A model generated the notes under the pieces. It saw only the letters and a list, made by a program, of their open reading frames with translations, did not search any database and was not told where the DNA came from. A program made the position numbers and the translations under genes. A stretch of DNA of 62,236 nt from positions 1 through 62,236 of the forward strand of contig DASRPD010000115.1 in NCBI GenBank assembly GCA_035646535.1, written 5' to 3'. This document shows positions 40,486 through 48,323 of the stretch, piece after piece. Source of the DNA: DASRPD01 sp035646535 (GTDB lineage Bacteria > Actinomycetota > Acidimicrobiia > IMCC26256 > JANYLB01). Within the stretch, counting starts at the first letter, position 1; every line of letters begins with the position of its first letter.

Positions 40486-41097
40486 GTGGAGCCGACGGCG
40501 ATGATCGTGGTGGTAGCTGCCCTGAAGGGTGGCGTGGGCAAGACGACGACGACGGTCTATCTCTCGGCGCTCGCCGCATCGAGCCGCCGGACGACGACGA
40601 TCGTGGACGCCGATCCCCAAGCCAGCTCGGCCGACTGGCTCGAGACGTCCGACGATGGCCAGCTCGAGAGCATCTCGGTCGTGGAGGCCCCGACCGATCG
40701 GCTGCTCATGAAGGCGCTCGATCGGGTCGACGACGACGAGATCGCGATTGTGGACACGCCTCCCGGCAACGAGCGTCTCCTCGCCAAGGCGCTGGATCGG
40801 GCGACGGTCGTCGTCGTTCCGACCCGAATCGGCGGAGTCGAGACTCCTCGGGTCGATGCGGTCCTCGACATGGTGCCGCGCAAGGTGCCGGCCGGATTGG
40901 TGTTCTGCTCGGCCCGGACGTTCACGCGCGACTACCACGACGCGGTCGCTGACTGGCAGGAAGCCGGTGTCTCGGTGTGGGGCACGGTTCCCGAACGGGT
41001 CGCGATTGCCGCCGGTCCGGCCGGGCCGCTGCCGTATGACGGTCTCGACGCCTACCGCGACGCGTGGCGGCGGATCCAACGGGCGGCACGAGGCTGA
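40486..41097 (+). CDS. Orphan ParA-like MinD/Soj ATPase
   Basis: A 203-residue ParA-family ATPase. The deviant Walker A is KGGVGKTTT (residues 14-22), Walker A' IVDADPQASSADW, and Walker B IAIVDTPPGNERLL. It lacks the N-terminal HTH of plasmid ParA proteins, and no parB-like gene lies near it, so it is an orphan that may position some other cargo or bind ssDNA/membranes. GTG 40486 is used; ATG 40501 is an alternative. The gene downstream is convergent. Confidence 0.88.
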   Translation: MEPTAMIVVVAALKGGVGKTTTTVYLSALAASSRRTTTIVDADPQASSADWLETSDDGQLESISVVEAPTDRLLMKALDRVDDDEIAIVDTPPGNERLLAKALDRATVVVVPTRIGGVETPRVDAVLDMVPRKVPAGLVFCSARTFTRDYHDAVADWQEAGVSVWGTVPERVAIAAGPAGPLPYDGLDAYRDAWRRIQRAARG

Positions 41098-41119
41098 CCG
41101 AGCCGACGCGTGGGCGTCG

Positions 41120-42586
41120 TCATGCCGGACGGTCTCGCACGAGCCACTGGTCGACCGGCGCGTAGTCGTCGGTGAGCTCGGGAGCGCTGCCGATGAACGC
41201 GTCGAGCGCCGCGCCGACGAGAACGGTATCGCCGTGCTCGGCCACGAGCGCCTCGAGCGCGGCCGTATTCGCCGGATCGTCCGCCGCAACGAGCACGAGG
41301 TTCCCGCCGACGCCGCGGTCGAGCTGGAACGGCGAGCCGATCACCGCGACGAAGTCGAACTGGGCCCGGAACGTCGCGAGCTCGGCACGCGCGAACCGGA
41401 ACGGTGGATAGTCGATCACGTTCACGACGTAGACCCCGTCGGGGCGGAGCACGCGACGCACCTCGTCGAGGAACTCTCGGGTCGTGAGGTGCCACGGCAC
41501 CGACAAGCTGGCGAACGCGTCGCCCACGACGAGGTCGAATCCGTCCGTCGGGGCGTTGCGGATACCGATGCGAGCGTCACCGACGCGAACCTCCAACGCC
41601 TCCGACGTCTCGAGCCCGAGCTCGTCTTCGGCCAGATCGACCACCGCAGGGTCGATCTCGAGCACGATGGTCCGGGTGCCGGGCCGTTCGGCCGCGAGCG
41701 CGCGCGGCAGCGTGAAGCCGCCGCCGCCGATGAACAGCGCATCGATCGGCTGATCGGGCAGCGCCACCTCGACGACGTCATGCACCGACTTCAGGTAGTC
41801 GAACTCGAGGTACGACGGATCGTCCAGATCGACGTAGCTGTGGCGCAGGTCGTCGAGCCAGAGGATGCGGCCGCTCGCGCGAGCCGGATCGTGCTCGACG
41901 CGCATGCAATAGTACGCGCTCTCGATCTGGCACGGGTCGTCGACCACTACCGCGAGACCACCCGTTCCCACCGTTGCGATCGCAAGACAACTCAGCACCG
42001 CGGCGTCCCGACGCGACAACCAGACCCACAGGCCGATGCCGGCCAGAACGAGCGTGGCTCCCAGGCCGAAGATGACCCCACGGGTCGGTGCTCGGGCCAC
42101 GAGCAGGAACCCGGTGACGAACGTACCCACGAGCGCGCCCAGGGTTCCGATGCCGCTGAGGCGCCCGAAGACGCCACCCGTCTTGCCGAGGTCCTGGAGC
42201 TGCAGCTTCGCGACGATTGGCGTCACCGAACTGAGCACGGCAGCGGGCAGGAAGAACCCCGCGAGCGCCAGGAATACCGTCGCGGTCGAACCACCCTGAC
42301 CTGACGCGTCGCCGAGGCCGCGGACGACTGGCACCGTGAACAGGGCGAGGCCACCGCCGGCGACGACGAGCGGCCCGAGCAAACGCCGCGGGTCGATACG
42401 GTCGGCGGCGAGCCCGCCGAGCCACGCGCCCGCGGCGATCCCGGCGAGGATCGTCCCGATCACGGCGGTGTAGGTGTCGAGGCTGACGCCCACGTAGGGG
42501 GCGAGCAGCCGGCTGGCGAGGATCTCCAGGACCAACACGGCTGCCGAGCACGCGAACACGAGGGCGGCGGCGACGCTCTTCGGCAT
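41120..42586 (-). CDS. Membrane spermidine-synthase-like protein (MFS-type helices plus methyltransferase fold)
   Basis: A 488-residue fusion. Residues 1-200 contain about seven helices (VFACSAAVLVLEILASRLLA, TYTAVIGTILAGIAAGAWLG). The C-terminal half is a spermidine-synthase/SAM fold: DALFIGGGGFTLPRALA, TIVLEIDPAVVDLAEDELGL, VRVGDARIGI and DLVVGDAFASLSVPWHLTT. Fused MFS/spermidine synthase proteins are common in actinobacteria and have no proven substrate. I start at ATG 42586; the same frame runs upstream to 43780, but that part is antisense to the SDR gene and is an artefact. Confidence 0.87.
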   Translation of the reverse strand: MPKSVAAALVFACSAAVLVLEILASRLLAPYVGVSLDTYTAVIGTILAGIAAGAWLGGLAADRIDPRRLLGPLVVAGGGLALFTVPVVRGLGDASGQGGSTATVFLALAGFFLPAAVLSSVTPIVAKLQLQDLGKTGGVFGRLSGIGTLGALVGTFVTGFLLVARAPTRGVIFGLGATLVLAGIGLWVWLSRRDAAVLSCLAIATVGTGGLAVVVDDPCQIESAYYCMRVEHDPARASGRILWLDDLRHSYVDLDDPSYLEFDYLKSVHDVVEVALPDQPIDALFIGGGGFTLPRALAAERPGTRTIVLEIDPAVVDLAEDELGLETSEALEVRVGDARIGIRNAPTDGFDLVVGDAFASLSVPWHLTTREFLDEVRRVLRPDGVYVVNVIDYPPFRFARAELATFRAQFDFVAVIGSPFQLDRGVGGNLVLVAADDPANTAALEALVAEHGDTVLVGAALDAFIGSAPELTDDYAPVDQWLVRDRPA

Positions 42587-42673
42587 CGCCGCAGTCTCGC
42601 GGATCGTGACCGTCGGTTTGCTCGCGACAGACCCGTGCCTCGTTCTGCAGGCCGGTGTCCTGGCCGGCGGGTG

Positions 42674-42719
42674 GGTTGTGCCTCGGCCGGCGGGCCGGTT
42701 GTGCCTCGGCCGGCGGGCC
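42674..42719. repeat. Tandem duplication of a 23-bp unit
   Basis: Bases 42674-42696 are repeated exactly at 42697-42719; the unit starts GGTTGTGCCTCGG and ends GGCGGGCC. A partial third copy (GGCCGGCGGGT) precedes it at 42662-42672. It lies in the gap between two divergent genes and looks like replication slippage in GC-rich DNA. Confidence 0.85.
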
Positions 42720-42763
42720 GCGAAGAGATGCGGACGCCGGGGCGTCCTCCTAGTCTCGAACGT

Positions 42764-43582
42764 ATGGATCCCAGTAGCGTTGCTGTCGTGACCGGCGCGA
42801 GCCGCGGCATCGGTCGAGCCGTGGCGGTCGAGATGGCGAACCGCGGCTTCGACGTCATCGCGACGATGCGCGATCCGTCGGCCGGCCGCGGGCTGGCCGA
42901 CGAGACCACCGGCCGGCTCGAGGTGGCCCGGCTGGATGTCACCGATCCGGCGTCGATCGAGCTGCCCGAGGGCCTGCGAGTCCTCGTCAACAACGCAGGG
43001 GTCGAAGATAACAACCTGCCGATCGAGATGATGCCGCCCGACGCGTGGCGTCGGATGTTCGAGACGAACGTGTTCGGCCTGGTCGAGGTCACCGCGCGGG
43101 CGGTACCCCTGATGCGCGCGGGAGGCGGTGGCGTGATCTGCAACATCACCTCGTCGTCGATACTGGCCCCTGTACCGTTCCTCGGCGCCTACCGGGCCTC
43201 CGACGCCGCGGTGAGCGTGCTCGCCGAATCCTTGCTGGCCGAGGCGGCCGCGTTCGGGATTCGCGTCATCGAGGTGATGCCCGGGCCGATCGAGACCGAC
43301 ATGCTCGCGACTTCGGATCGGCCGGCCGCGGCCATCGATCACGAGCCGTACCGAGTGCTCGCCGAAGCCATGTGGGAGAGCCGCCAGCAGATCCGAGAGT
43401 CGTACACCCCGGCCTCGGAAGCGGCCCGTCGCATCGTCGACGCGATCGCCGACGACGACGGTCCCCTCCGATACGGCTGTGACGATATGAGCGAGGCAAT
43501 GCTCGCCGGGTGGCGGGCGACCGCGTCCGACGAGGATTGGCTGGCTTCGATGCGGCCGATGTTCACCCCGATATCCGACTGA
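42764..43582 (+). CDS. Short-chain dehydrogenase/reductase-fold protein lacking the catalytic lysine
   Basis: A 272-residue SDR. The cofactor motif is TGASRGIG (residues 10-17), then RLDVTDPAS, NNAGVEDN, and the catalytic Ser region NITSSSILAPVPFLG. The tyrosine motif reads AYRASDAAVS, so the YxxxK lysine is Asp. In classical SDRs that lysine binds the ribose and lowers the Tyr pKa, so normal dehydrogenase activity would be impaired. The later MPGPIETDM segment is conserved. The gene is 25 bp upstream of the DapB-like dehydrogenase on the same strand and likely in one operon with it. Confidence 0.9.
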   Translation: MDPSSVAVVTGASRGIGRAVAVEMANRGFDVIATMRDPSAGRGLADETTGRLEVARLDVTDPASIELPEGLRVLVNNAGVEDNNLPIEMMPPDAWRRMFETNVFGLVEVTARAVPLMRAGGGGVICNITSSSILAPVPFLGAYRASDAAVSVLAESLLAEAAAFGIRVIEVMPGPIETDMLATSDRPAAAIDHEPYRVLAEAMWESRQQIRESYTPASEAARRIVDAIADDDGPLRYGCDDMSEAMLAGWRATASDEDWLASMRPMFTPISD

Positions 43583-43607
43583 TCGTTCCACCGAGGAGCA
43601 GCAAGCC

Positions 43608-44663
43608 ATGGCGTACCGGGTGATGCAATGGGCCACCGGTGGAGTCGGCCGTGCCGCGATCGAAGGCATTCTCGACCATCCTGAGCTCGAGCTCGTCGGC
43701 TGCTGGGTCCACAGCGAAGACAAGGCCGGACTCGATATCGGTGAGATCGTCGGCGTGCCCAAGACCGGGATTCGCGCCACGCGCGATTCGAGCGAGCTGC
43801 TCGCGACCGACGCCGACTGCGTGCTCTACAGCCCGGTCATTGCCGACACCGCCGTGCTCGAACAGATCCTGCGGGCCGGGCTGAACGTCGTCACGCCCTT
43901 GGGTTGGTTCTACCCGCCCGCGACCGAAGAGACGCGTGTCCTCGACGGCGCGTGCCGAGAGGCCGGCGTCACGCTCCACGGCACGGGTATTCATCCCGGC
44001 GGCATCACCGAGCGCTTTCCGCTCATGGTGTCGGCGCTCTCGCACGCGATCACCCACGTCCGCGCCGAGGAGTTCTCCGACATCCGGACCTACGGGGCTC
44101 CTGACGTCATCCGCGACATCATGCAGTTCGGTGCCTCACCCGACACCGCGATGGCGAGCCCCATGGCCCGTTTTCTCGGCATCGGGTTCGTGCAGTCGCT
44201 CCGCATGGTTGCCGACACCCTCGGTTTCACCGTGGACCCGGAGCCAACCGTGCACCACGAGGTCGCGGTGGCCACGGCCACGATCGACTCGCCCATCGGA
44301 GAGATCGCGCCGGCACAGGTCGCAGCGCAACGGTTCTCCTGGCAGGCGACCGTGCGCGGCGAGCCGGTCGTCACGGCCGCGGTGAACTGGTTGATGGGTG
44401 AGGAGCACCTCGATCCGCCGTGGACGTTCGGCCCGGATGGTGAACGCTTCGAGGTCGAGATCACCGGCGACCCGCCGGTGCAGGTGAGCTTCCACGGGCT
44501 CCATCCGGTCTCGATCGAGGCCGGGCTGGCCCGCAATCCCGGGATCGTCGCGACGGCGATGCACTGTGTGAACGCGATACCGGCGGTGTGCATGGCCGAA
44601 CCCGGTATCCGCACCTACCTCGATCTGCCGCTCGTGGCGGGCCGCGCCGCGCCGGGGCTCTGA
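43608..44663 (+). CDS. Dihydrodipicolinate-reductase-fold NAD(P)H dehydrogenase
   Basis: A 351-residue protein of the DapB-like amine dehydrogenase group (2,4-diaminopentanoate dehydrogenase type). The Rossmann motif is in MQWATGGVGRAAIEGIL, then HPELELVGCWVHSEDKAGLD, LYSPVIADTAVLEQILRAG, the GTGIHPGGITERFPL loop, and a DPxxHHE-type segment (DPEPTVHHEVAVA). This family is abundant in mycobacteria and Rhodococcus and is thought to act in steroid or amino-acid catabolism; the substrate is unknown. ATG 43608 has GAGGAGCAG upstream. Confidence 0.85.
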   Translation: MAYRVMQWATGGVGRAAIEGILDHPELELVGCWVHSEDKAGLDIGEIVGVPKTGIRATRDSSELLATDADCVLYSPVIADTAVLEQILRAGLNVVTPLGWFYPPATEETRVLDGACREAGVTLHGTGIHPGGITERFPLMVSALSHAITHVRAEEFSDIRTYGAPDVIRDIMQFGASPDTAMASPMARFLGIGFVQSLRMVADTLGFTVDPEPTVHHEVAVATATIDSPIGEIAPAQVAAQRFSWQATVRGEPVVTAAVNWLMGEEHLDPPWTFGPDGERFEVEITGDPPVQVSFHGLHPVSIEAGLARNPGIVATAMHCVNAIPAVCMAEPGIRTYLDLPLVAGRAAPGL

Positions 44664-44667
44664 GCGG

Positions 44668-45369
44668 TCAGCTCGAGAAGAAGTTCCCGATCCAGCGTGC
44701 GATCGTCGCTTGGTCGAGCGGTCGGTCCAGCGTGGCGCGCGCGTCGGCGACGCGCGCGCTCCCGATCACCGCGACGCGGCGCGCCAGCAGATCCTCGGCG
44801 AGGGGGACAGTGAACTCCGGATGGGGCTGGAGGGTCCACGCCCGCTCGCCGACCGCGAAACCGGCGACGGCGCATCCGCCGCCGCTCGCGCGCGCGAGGA
44901 GCCGGGCGTCGCGGGGGAGCTCGGTGACCTGATCCTGGTGGCTGGCGATCACCGCGATCTCGGCAGCCGGCGGGTCCATCCAGGGCTCCCGGGCGGTGAT
45001 CTCGTAGGAGTGGACACCGACCTGCCATCCCTTCTCCGAACGCGCGACGCGGGTGCCGAGGGCCTGGGCGAGGAGCTGGTGGCCGAAGCAGATCCCGACG
45101 TAGGGCCGCTCTCGGTCGACCATCCTGCGGATCAGCTCCTCTGCGTCACCGAGCCACGGCTGCTCGTCAAAGGCGGAGCCGCGACTCGGTGAGCAGATCC
45201 AGCCTTCGCACTCGTCCTCTGAGTCGGGGAACACGCCCTCGTCGACGGCGTAGGGCTCGAGAGTGATGCCCACCGGCTCGAGCAGTGCGCCGAACAGCTC
45301 GGGGTAGTCGCCCGCAACGTGGCGGCTGGCCTCGTCCACATGACCGACGATCAACAGGCCGATTCTCAT
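44668..45369 (-). CDS. Class I glutamine amidotransferase-like protein
   Basis: A 233-residue GATase1 protein, probably releasing ammonia from glutamine. The nucleophile Cys is in YVGICFGHQLLAQALG, the conserved EKGWQVGVHSYEI lies after it, ASHQDQV follows, and the catalytic His/Glu pair is in LQPHPEFTV. Stand-alone members of this type often act on small amine or gamma-glutamyl substrates, like PuuD or YfeJ. ATG 45369 overlaps the stop of the upstream membrane-protein gene as ATGA, so translation is coupled. It is convergent to the DapB-like gene, 4 bp apart. Confidence 0.9.
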   Translation of the reverse strand: MRIGLLIVGHVDEASRHVAGDYPELFGALLEPVGITLEPYAVDEGVFPDSEDECEGWICSPSRGSAFDEQPWLGDAEELIRRMVDRERPYVGICFGHQLLAQALGTRVARSEKGWQVGVHSYEITAREPWMDPPAAEIAVIASHQDQVTELPRDARLLARASGGGCAVAGFAVGERAWTLQPHPEFTVPLAEDLLARRVAVIGSARVADARATLDRPLDQATIARWIGNFFSS

Positions 45370-45824
45370 GGGGCCCTCGATGCGTCGTCCTCCGGTGGTC
45401 GGAGGGTCTTGCGGACGAGGTCGCCCAGCTCGCGTACGTCGGACCGAAGCGCGGTGAGCTCTTCGGCGGTCGCGTCCACGGGCGCGGCGTCATCGGCCGC
45501 GCGGGCGATTCGTCCGAGCCGCGCGAACCGAAGCACCGTGGTGAGCGTGGCTCGCTGGTCACCGATGACGATGCTCCAGGGAAACGTCAGGACGACGATC
45601 AGGAGGTCCACGACGCCGTTGGGCGTCCGGAGGTAGTGGTGGTTGAACCGGAGATGGACCGCGAGGTCGACCGCGAAGATTCCCCAACAGACCAGCTCGA
45701 CGCCCCACGACCTGAGCGTCGGCGGTCCCGCGCCGATGGTGCCGAGGATCGGAACGAGGGCCGCGAGGATGATGAACGGCTGTGCGCGCCCCTCCCACCG
45801 AACGAGTCTGGCGGCGTCCGACAT
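45366..45824 (-). CDS. Voltage-sensor-like membrane protein without a pore domain
   Basis: A 152-residue protein with four predicted helices: FIILAALVPILGTIG, VELVCWGIFAVDLAVHLRF, VVDLLIVVLTFPWSIVIG and the Arg-rich TVLRFARLGRIARAAD. The order matches S1-S4 of Kv-type channels: an acidic residue in S2, the NGVVDLLIVV start of S3 and regularly spaced Arg in S4. No S5-P-S6 pore follows; instead the tail is a short coiled coil (EELTALRSDVRELGDLVRKT). It may be a proton-channel-like or sensor-only protein. It is coupled to the GATase gene. Confidence 0.75.
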   Translation of the reverse strand: MSDAARLVRWEGRAQPFIILAALVPILGTIGAGPPTLRSWGVELVCWGIFAVDLAVHLRFNHHYLRTPNGVVDLLIVVLTFPWSIVIGDQRATLTTVLRFARLGRIARAADDAAPVDATAEELTALRSDVRELGDLVRKTLRPPEDDASRAP

Positions 45825-45917
45825 CGGCGTGGGTATCGCGGGGGCGAGGAGGCCACGAGATCATCTTGGCTGGTGCGACCCCGAGCGCCGCGGACCGCAG
45901 TGGTGGATCGCGGATCC

Positions 45918-46694
45918 TTACCGGCGAGAAGATCGAGATCGGCGCGCGGCGCGCGGCCGGATCGTTGCGGCAAGCGGCAAGAGGTTCGCCTGGGTCGTGC
46001 TCCGAGGCGTACGCCGCCACCGGCCACGCGGAAGTCGTTCGTCGGTGAACCCGCAGTGGCGTGGGTCGGCCAGCGCGAGGATGCGCCATGGCTCGACGCG
46101 GCTGAGCGATGGACCCGAACCGGTCGCGAACGCCCAGCCCATGAACAACACGAGCGCGCCGAGGACCGCGAGGCCAATGCTCTCGGCCGTGCCGGTGTAG
46201 GCCATCTCGGTCGGTGTCGATGTGGCGACGTCGGGTGCCGTCGGGACGGCCTGGGTCGCGCCCGGTTCGACCGTCTCGGCGGATGGCACGTTCCCGATCG
46301 AGGCCGGCGCGTTGTTGGTGACGATCACCTTGCCGGAGAACCCCGCGTCGACCGAGCTGTGGTACGGGTAGGTGCCGAGAGCGTCGAAGGTCACGGTGTA
46401 CGACTCGCCCGGCGCGAGAGCACCGGAAGCGGCGAAGTCCCCACCGTTGGACACGATGTCGTGGGTGCCCGTGCCGTCGTTGGTCCAGATCACGTCGGTG
46501 TCCGGGGGGATCTCGATGCTCCGCGGCCCGAAGCCGGTCTCGGTGATCGACAGCTCCGCGGCGGCCGCATGGGCGACACCGCCACCCACGATCAGTGTCG
46601 CCAGCAGCGCGACGAGTGCCAAGACCGAGCGAGCTGCTCCGCGACAAAAGACCGCCGGCGGCCGGTGGCTTCGCGATACGAAGACGTGCCCCAC
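45918..46694 (-). CDS. Exported cupredoxin (plastocyanin-like) with a sortase-like MAYTG anchor
   Basis: A 258-residue protein. A signal peptide (SVLALVALLATLIVGGGVAHA) precedes a cupredoxin domain with the copper ligands in TGTHDIVSNGG (His) and TYPYHSSVDAGFSGKV (His; Met is not at the usual position and Cys is absent, so the copper site is incomplete). After a Pro/Thr-rich linker comes TEMAYTGTAESIGLAVLGAL, like the LAxTG signal of class E sortases plus a membrane helix. The last ~75 residues are Arg-rich and unusual after such a signal. GTG 46694 has GGAGG 6 bases upstream. The gene is divergent from the sulfatase gene at 46756. Confidence 0.75.
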   Translation of the reverse strand: MGHVFVSRSHRPPAVFCRGAARSVLALVALLATLIVGGGVAHAAAAELSITETGFGPRSIEIPPDTDVIWTNDGTGTHDIVSNGGDFAASGALAPGESYTVTFDALGTYPYHSSVDAGFSGKVIVTNNAPASIGNVPSAETVEPGATQAVPTAPDVATSTPTEMAYTGTAESIGLAVLGALVLFMGWAFATGSGPSLSRVEPWRILALADPRHCGFTDERLPRGRWRRTPRSTTQANLLPLAATIRPRAARRSRSSRR

Positions 46695-46755
46695 TCGCGT
46701 CCTCCCGGCCGGCACACTCGCGAGATCCCTGACGGCAACGCTAGCCTCACGCCCC

Positions 46756-48276
46756 GTGGACCAGCCCGATCGTGTGCTGCTCATCACCGTCGATCAGTGG
46801 CGTGCCGAGTGCCTCTCTTGCCTCGGACACCCCACTGTTCGCACCCCGAACCTCGATCGCCTCGCCGGCGAAGGTGTGCTGTTCCGAAATCACTACGCCC
46901 AGGCCGCGCCATGCGGTCCGAGCCGAGCGTCACTCCTCACGGGGCAGCACCTGTCGAACCACCGCTCGGCCTTGAACGGAACGCCGCTCGCGGCGCGGTT
47001 CACGAACCTCGCGCTCGAGGTCCGCCGGCACGGCTTCGACCCGGTGCTGTTCGGCTACACCGACCAGAGCCCCGACCCGCGTGAGCTCGACGCGGACGAT
47101 CCCAGGCTGCGCACCTACGAGGGCGTGATCCCGGGCTTTCGCGCCGTGCTCGACCTCGACGAGTCGCTGAAGCCGTGGGGCGAGTGGCTCGCCGCCCGCG
47201 GCTACGACGTAACGACTGACGTGGCGGACGTCTACAAGCCGGTCTCCGACGCGCCCGGCTCGCCGGCTCGGTACCGCGCCGAGGACAGCGAGTCGGCGTT
47301 TCTGACCGAGACGTTGCTCAATTGGGTTGACGGCCAGGGCGATTCGCCGTGGTTCGCACACGCGGCATACATCCGCCCGCACCCGCCGTACGTCGCGCCC
47401 GACCCCTACCACGCGATGTTCGATCCGGACGAGGTCCCGGCGCCGGTCCGGCGAGAGACCTGGGAGATCGAGGGACGCCAGCACCCATTCCTGGCCGGCG
47501 CCACCGGCCTCGACTTGCTGCGCGGGCCGGAAGACGAGGCGGGAGTGCGCCGGATGCGGGCCGCGTACTACGGCCTCATGGCCGAGGTCGACGCGCAGAT
47601 CGGACGGCTCATCGACGGGCTGGCCACTCGCGGTGCGCTCGACCGCACCCTGGTGATGCTGACCTTGGACCACGGCGACATGCTCGGCGACCACTGGTTG
47701 ACGGGCAAGCTCGGCTATTTCGACGCCGCGTACCGCATCCCGCTGATCGTCCGCGACCCTCGAGCCGCCGCGGACGTGACCCGCGGGTCGGTCGTCGACC
47801 GGTTCACCGAGAACGTGGATGTCATGCCGACCCTCCTGTCGTGGCTCGGACTCCCCACCCCGGTTCAGTGCGACGGCTCGTCGCTGCTCCCGTTCCTCGA
47901 GGGACACGACCCGGCGCACTGGCGGACGGCCGCCGCGCACTGGGAGTTCGACTTTCGGGACTTCGTCAACGCGTTCTCACCGGACGCATTCGGCCTCGAG
48001 CTGGAAGAGTGTTGGCTCACCGTGCTGCGAGACGAACGGGCCAAGTACGTGCACTTCGCCGGCCTGCCGCCACTGTTCTTCGACTTGGAGGACGACCCCG
48101 ACGAGTTCGAGGACCGTGCGGCTGATCCGGCGTGTGCGCCGCGGGTGTTGGAGTACGCCCAGCAGATGCTCTCGTGGCGGATGGAACACGCCGAGCGGAC
48201 GCTCACCAACCTGATCATGACCCCGGCAGGCGTCTTGGACTTCCATCGCACACACATGGGGCGCCGAGCTTCCTGA
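46756..48276 (+). CDS. Sulfatase / phosphonate monoester hydrolase-family enzyme
   Basis: A 506-residue type I sulfatase-fold hydrolase. Metal ligands appear in LLITVDQWRAECLSCLG, the formylglycine site is canonical (APCGPSRASLLTGQ; CxPSR), and LDHGDMLGDHWLTGKL carries the Asp/His pair. The first part, PTVRTPNLDRLAGEGVLF, and the late FFDLEDDPDEFEDRAADP are typical. Phosphonate monoester hydrolases are the closest branch I recall. Activity needs a formylglycine-generating enzyme, which is not in this window. GTG 46756 was chosen because it starts right at the first strand. Confidence 0.9.
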   Translation: MDQPDRVLLITVDQWRAECLSCLGHPTVRTPNLDRLAGEGVLFRNHYAQAAPCGPSRASLLTGQHLSNHRSALNGTPLAARFTNLALEVRRHGFDPVLFGYTDQSPDPRELDADDPRLRTYEGVIPGFRAVLDLDESLKPWGEWLAARGYDVTTDVADVYKPVSDAPGSPARYRAEDSESAFLTETLLNWVDGQGDSPWFAHAAYIRPHPPYVAPDPYHAMFDPDEVPAPVRRETWEIEGRQHPFLAGATGLDLLRGPEDEAGVRRMRAAYYGLMAEVDAQIGRLIDGLATRGALDRTLVMLTLDHGDMLGDHWLTGKLGYFDAAYRIPLIVRDPRAAADVTRGSVVDRFTENVDVMPTLLSWLGLPTPVQCDGSSLLPFLEGHDPAHWRTAAAHWEFDFRDFVNAFSPDAFGLELEECWLTVLRDERAKYVHFAGLPPLFFDLEDDPDEFEDRAADPACAPRVLEYAQQMLSWRMEHAERTLTNLIMTPAGVLDFHRTHMGRRAS

Positions 48277-48323
48277 GTCCGACCCGGCTCGGCGCGGCCG
48301 GACCGATCCGGACCGGACCCGGT

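Noticed and set aside
42587..43780. N-terminal extension of the spermidine-synthase-like protein
   Set aside because: It is antisense to the SDR gene; the real protein begins at the first membrane helix.
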